A stretch of DNA of 8,649 nucleotides from Campylobacteraceae bacterium (GTDB lineage: Bacteria > Campylobacterota > Campylobacteria > Campylobacterales > Sulfurovaceae), in the NCBI GenBank assembly GCA_027002665.1, contig JALWZK010000026.1:1-8649 (forward strand), written 5' to 3'. A program made the position numbers and the translations under genes. Below, piece by piece: positions 5,615-8,649 of this stretch. Position 1 is the first letter of the stretch; every line of letters starts with the position of its first letter. A model generated the notes under the pieces. The model saw only the letters and a list, made by a program, of their open reading frames with translations, had not been told where the DNA came from and did not search any database.

Positions 5615-7429
5615 TTGAACGAAAATTTAATAGGTTACATAGATAATCAGGGAAATATTATAGATACACAGAGTTGTAGTAACTCTGAAGGGTTAAGAGA
5701 GATTGAGTATGGTAACTCCAATGAGGCGTTGCAGATTATTCGACACTCTACAGCACACCTTATGGCTCAAGCTATAAAGGAGCTATATAGCAATGCTAAA
5801 TTTTTTGTAGGTCCCGTTGTCGATGAGGGATTCTATTATGATTTTAAGGTAGATGAGAAGATAACTCAAGATGATTTAAAACAGATTGAAAAGAAGATGA
5901 AAGAGCTTATTAAGAAAAAGTATAAGATAGAGAAGTATCAGATAACAAAAGATGAAGCTCTTAAAAAATTTCAAGATGATGAGTTAAAACAGGCAGTCCT
6001 ATCAAAAATAGATGATGAAGTAGTCTCAATCTATAAACAGGGGGATTTTGAAGATTTATGTAGAGGTCCACATGTTCCCTCTGTTAAATTTTTAAATAAC
6101 TTTAAATTGACAAGAGTGGCAGGTGCCTATCTTGGTGGAGATGAGAATGCAGAGATGTTAATTAGAATCTATGGTATAGCATTTGCCACAAAAGAGGCTC
6201 TAAGAGACTATATCAAGATGATGGAAGAGGCAAAGAAGCGGGACCATAGAAAGATTGGTGCTGAGATGGAACTTTTTTCGTTTAGTGAAGAGTCTGGTGC
6301 AGGACTTCCATTTTGGATGCCAAAAGGTGCCAAGCTTAGATATAAGTTAGAGAATATTCTACATAAAGCACATATTAAAAGAGGCTATCTACCTGTAAGA
6401 GGTCCGGAGATTTTAAAAGCCGATATGTGGAGAACAAGTGGACACTACGCCTGTTATGGTGAAAATATGTATCTAACAGAGATTGATGGGCAGGAGTATG
6501 GGATTAAGCCTATGAACTGTATTGGACATATTCAGATATTTAAACAGAGTGGAAAATCCTATCGTGATTTACCTCTTAAATATTATGAGTATGGTGTAGT
6601 CCATAGACATGAAAAGTCAGGAGTTTTACATGGACTACTTAGAGTTAGAGAGTTTACACAAGATGATGCCCACATATTTTGCACTCCAGAGCAGATTGCC
6701 TCAGAGGTTATTGGCGTAATTGAGTTCGTAGATAGTGTAATGAGACTCTTCAATTTTGATTATACTATGGAGATTTCAACTAAGCCGGATAAGGCTATTG
6801 GAGATGATGAGGTTTGGGAGATAGCAACAGAGGGGCTAAAGGAGGCATTAAATAGAAATAATCTTCCATTTACTATCGATGAGGGTGGTGGAGCCTTCTA
6901 TGGTCCTAAGATTGATATTAAGATAACAGATGCTATTGGGAGAAAGTGGCAGTGTGGAACTATTCAGGTCGATTTTAATTTGCCAGAGAGATTTAATGTT
7001 GAGTATGTAGCAGAGGACAATAGAAGAAAACAGCCTGTAATGATACATAGAGCTATCTTAGGCTCATTTGAGAGATTTATTGGAATATTAACAGAACACT
7101 ATGCTGGTGAGTTTCCTCTATTCTTAGCTCCAATACAGGTGATAATTGTCCCAATTTCAGAGGTTCATAATGAGTATGCTCAAGAGCTTCAATCCAAACT
7201 TATGGATATGGATATCGATTGTGAAATTTATAGTAAAAATGAGAGTCTAAATAGGAGAATTAGATTAGCAGAGAAACAGCGAGTTCCATTTGTTGCCATT
7301 GTTGGAGATGAAGAGGTTAAAAACAGAAGTGTTGCATTGAGAGATAGGAGAAAAAAAGAGAGATATAATCTCAAATTTGAGGATTTTATGGTAGAATTAA
7401 ATAAACAACTTAATGAAGGTAAAATTTGA
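5615..7429 (+). CDS. thrS: Threonine--tRNA ligase, TGS-less Campylobacterota type
   Basis: This 604-residue cytosolic class II synthetase charges tRNA-Thr with threonine. The N-terminal TGS domain of E. coli ThrRS is absent; about 40 other residues come first (GYIDNQGNIID), as in Campylobacter ThrRS. The editing domain that clears Ser-tRNA-Thr is intact, with H44-x3-H48 and C149-x3-H153. In the catalytic core, the zinc/threonine ligands are C302 (in KPMNCIGH), H353 (in TQDDAHIF) and H478 (in MIHRAILGS). Motif 2 lies around 330-345 (HRHEKSGVLHG) and motif 3 around 478-488 (GSFERF). The anticodon-binding domain occupies about 505-600. The start is TTG, with AAAGG 6 bases upstream. The TGA overlaps the infC TTG as TTGA, so the two are translationally coupled. 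Length is normal for the lineage. Confidence 0.98.
   Translation: MNENLIGYIDNQGNIIDTQSCSNSEGLREIEYGNSNEALQIIRHSTAHLMAQAIKELYSNAKFFVGPVVDEGFYYDFKVDEKITQDDLKQIEKKMKELIKKKYKIEKYQITKDEALKKFQDDELKQAVLSKIDDEVVSIYKQGDFEDLCRGPHVPSVKFLNNFKLTRVAGAYLGGDENAEMLIRIYGIAFATKEALRDYIKMMEEAKKRDHRKIGAEMELFSFSEESGAGLPFWMPKGAKLRYKLENILHKAHIKRGYLPVRGPEILKADMWRTSGHYACYGENMYLTEIDGQEYGIKPMNCIGHIQIFKQSGKSYRDLPLKYYEYGVVHRHEKSGVLHGLLRVREFTQDDAHIFCTPEQIASEVIGVIEFVDSVMRLFNFDYTMEISTKPDKAIGDDEVWEIATEGLKEALNRNNLPFTIDEGGGAFYGPKIDIKITDAIGRKWQCGTIQVDFNLPERFNVEYVAEDNRRKQPVMIHRAILGSFERFIGILTEHYAGEFPLFLAPIQVIIVPISEVHNEYAQELQSKLMDMDIDCEIYSKNESLNRRIRLAEKQRVPFVAIVGDEEVKNRSVALRDRRKKERYNLKFEDFMVELNKQLNEGKI
7415..7419 (+). promoter_or_regulatory. 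Ribosome binding site of infC inside the thrS 3' end
   Basis: GAAGG lies 6 bases before the TTG at 7426, within the last codons of thrS. It supports the overlapping TTG start of infC. Confidence 0.7.
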
Positions 7430-7977
7430 GTAAACAGAATAACAGAAATAACAGAGGAAGAAAGAAATCTGATGAAACTCTTATAAATGATAATATCAGA
7501 GCGAAAGAACTTAGGGTTATTAGCGATACTGGTGAGCAGTTCGGTATTGTATCTCGAAATGAAGCATTGAAACTTGCTGAGGATAGAGGTTTAGATTTAG
7601 TCCTTGTATCACCAAATGCAAAACCACCTGTTGCAAAAGTTATGGATTACGGCAAACATAAGTATCAACTTGAAAAAAAGAAAAAAGAGGCTCGGAAAAA
7701 TCAAAAAATTATAGATGTCAAGGAGGTTAAATTTTCATGTAAAATTGCTGAAAATGACATCGCATATAAAGTAAAACATGCTCGGGAGTTTTTAAAAGCC
7801 GGAAAGCATGTAAAATTGAGAGTCTTTTTGAGAGGTAGAGAGATGGCAAATCCTGAATGGGGTATTGATGTTTTAAATCGTGTATGGCCACGATTACAAG
7901 ATGTAGGAAACTTAGAGCAACCTGCAAAACGGGACGGAAGATATATTAATATGTATATAACACCACTCAAGAAATAG
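7426..7977 (+). CDS. infC: Translation initiation factor IF-3
   Basis: The protein has 183 residues. It binds the 30S subunit, prevents premature 50S joining and checks start codon-initiator tRNA pairing. The N-domain begins after a basic Asn/Arg-rich leader with INDNIRAKELRVI (about 20-32) and includes the PPVAKVMDYGK motif (67-77). A charged linker helix (about 78-95) leads to the C-domain, with the VKEVKF and HVKLRVFLRGREM segments (98-140). The start is TTG, overlapping the thrS stop by 4 bases. In E. coli, infC starts with AUU and IF-3 represses its own translation by rejecting that codon; UUG is not discriminated in this way, so that classical feedback is probably missing. The ribosomal protein genes rpmI and rplT that usually follow infC are not here. 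The gene ends 20 bases before a strong terminator. Confidence 0.98.
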   Translation: MSKQNNRNNRGRKKSDETLINDNIRAKELRVISDTGEQFGIVSRNEALKLAEDRGLDLVLVSPNAKPPVAKVMDYGKHKYQLEKKKKEARKNQKIIDVKEVKFSCKIAENDIAYKVKHAREFLKAGKHVKLRVFLRGREMANPEWGIDVLNRVWPRLQDVGNLEQPAKRDGRYINMYITPLKK

Positions 7978-7997
7978 CTCTTCTACTTCTTTGATTG

Positions 7998-8028
7998 TGG
8001 AACAACTTTATAAGTTGTTCCAATTTTT
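7998..8028 (+). terminator. Rho-independent terminator of thrS-infC
   Basis: A perfect 11-base stem (TGGAACAACTT / AAGTTGTTCCA) with a 3-base TAT loop is followed by AT5. It sits 20 bases after the infC stop. It closes the thrS-infC unit and separates it from the lipoprotein genes. Confidence 0.92.
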
Positions 8029-8050
8029 AAATAAACTCTATATTTTCTTA

Positions 8051-8059
8051 TGATATAAT
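8051..8059 (+). promoter_or_regulatory. Extended -10 promoter of the lipoprotein genes
   Basis: TGATATAAT is a perfect extended -10. It is preceded by T/A-rich sequence with no -35, typical of Campylobacterota sigma70 promoters. It ends 33 bases before the ATG at 8093. A clear Shine-Dalgarno, AAGGA (8081-8085), stands 7 bases before that ATG. Confidence 0.75.
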
Positions 8060-8092
8060 ATTATCTATTCACATTTTATAAAGGATTTAATT

Positions 8093-8410
8093 ATGAAAAA
8101 ATTAAAACTATTTTTCACTATTATTACTTTAATAATATTCTTTATCGGTTGCACTCCTAAGACTGCGGGTATGGATTCAGCATATTTAAATAAAAATCGT
8201 GGAGCACCGGGGGCTCAGATTAGTGCAGCAGAGGCAGAGCAGTATCATAGACAACAAGCATTAACAGCAGATGAAATTAGATTGGAAAATATGAAGAGAC
8301 GGCAGACAACAGACAGCATAGAGGAGGGAGCGTCTGCTGTGAGTTCAACCTCTCATGCTATTGAAGATGGAGTTAGTGCAATTAGAACTCTAAAAGGACT
8401 ATTTAATTAA
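8093..8410 (+). CDS. Small predicted lipoprotein of unknown function
   Basis: The protein has 105 residues. A basic start (KKLKL) and hydrophobic core (6-18) end at a lipobox-like FIGC with C20, so it should be lipidated and lie in the periplasm or on the outer membrane; Phe at the -3 position is slightly unusual. The mature part is hydrophilic, rich in Ala, Glu, Gln and Arg, and probably helical (about 43-75, with AEAEQYHRQQALTADEIRLE). A Ser/Ala/Ile-rich C-terminal stretch (76-105) reads like an amphipathic repeat: GASAVSS then GVSAIRT. I do not recognise the family. It has its own promoter and Shine-Dalgarno after the infC terminator, and a second lipoprotein gene begins 4 bases after its stop, so the pair is likely co-transcribed. 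Confidence 0.85.
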   Translation: MKKLKLFFTIITLIIFFIGCTPKTAGMDSAYLNKNRGAPGAQISAAEAEQYHRQQALTADEIRLENMKRRQTTDSIEEGASAVSSTSHAIEDGVSAIRTLKGLFN

Positions 8411-8414
8411 CACT

Positions 8415-8649
8415 ATGAAAAATAGCAATATTCTACTACTAATTTTATTTTTAATGGGGTGTGCCAATTCACCCCAATTTCCTACAAATAGTATCCCTGC
8501 AAAGCAAACCTTTGTAAAAGATGAGAATATAACCTCTATTAGAAATTATAAAAAAGATATTTATAAAAATGAGTTTGGGGATATATTTGATTTCTATAAT
8601 GAGTATGGATACTACTGTAACGGAAGATACTATCCATATAATGATATAT
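8415..8649 (+). CDS. Predicted lipoprotein, 5' part only (runs off the window)
   Basis: An open frame runs from ATG 8415 to the window end, giving 78 complete codons. The first 16 residues form a short lipoprotein signal peptide: a hydrophobic Leu/Ile run followed by LMGC with C16 as the lipidation site. The mature part starts with a Pro/Ser/Asn-rich linker and becomes rich in Tyr, Asn and Lys. Near the edge is a Cys-containing aromatic stretch, YGYYCNGRYYPYND, that may be the start of a Tyr-rich repeat. The family is not recognised. The gene begins 4 bases after the previous lipoprotein stop with no good Shine-Dalgarno, suggesting coupled translation. The signal peptide makes it a credible gene despite truncation. 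Confidence 0.75.
   Translation, partial: MKNSNILLLILFLMGCANSPQFPTNSIPAKQTFVKDENITSIRNYKKDIYKNEFGDIFDFYNEYGYYCNGRYYPYNDI

Noticed and set aside
7701..7970. Open frames on the minus strand opposite infC
   Set aside because: They lie entirely inside a highly conserved gene, have no ribosome binding site and encode no recognisable features; they are shadows of infC.

Overview
The window is low-GC DNA with AGA/ATA-rich codon use. It looks like a chromosomal segment from a Campylobacterota (Epsilonproteobacteria) species. The strongest evidence is the threonyl-tRNA synthetase, which has a short non-TGS N-terminus and closely resembles my memory of Campylobacter-type ThrRS. It is followed directly by infC with no rpmI-rplT behind it, a split also seen in Campylobacter. 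The genus cannot be fixed from sequence reading alone. I see no mobile elements, CRISPR arrays, tRNA or rRNA genes. Coding density is very high and no gap exceeds about 120 bases.

Left edge (2-319, +): the 3' end of a LOG-family (TIGR00730-like) nucleotide hydrolase gene. It converges tail to tail, with a 2-base gap, on the minus-strand cluster.

Minus-strand cluster (4822 down to 322), in transcription order: thioredoxin 2 (trxC-like), an OmpR-family response regulator, a membrane histidine kinase without a visible HAMP domain, a soluble zinc-ribbon + DUF4178 protein, a membrane-anchored zinc-ribbon + DUF4178 protein, and a 62-residue membrane-anchored Gly/Ser/aromatic-tailed peptide. From the response regulator on, junctions are 5 bases, 7 bases, a 4-base overlap and a 4-base overlap, so these five genes almost certainly form one operon. 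It has its own extended -10 promoter in the 48-base gap behind trxC. This is the most interesting part of the window: a two-component system fused transcriptionally to a DUF4178 pair of unknown function. Three of the six products carry an N-terminal four-cysteine zinc ribbon.

Divergent region (4823-4888): two -10-like hexamers on opposite strands overlap within a near-palindrome. They drive trxC leftwards and a DUF2459-family membrane-anchored protein rightwards.

Plus-strand right half (4889-8649): the DUF2459 gene; a hairpin and a good sigma70-type promoter; thrS and infC, both starting with TTG and overlapping by 4 bases; a textbook intrinsic terminator; a new extended -10 promoter; and two tandem small lipoprotein genes, the second cut off by the window edge.

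The thrS-infC part is housekeeping translation. The minus-strand cluster looks like an envelope or redox signalling module, but that role is inferred from domain content and operon structure only.
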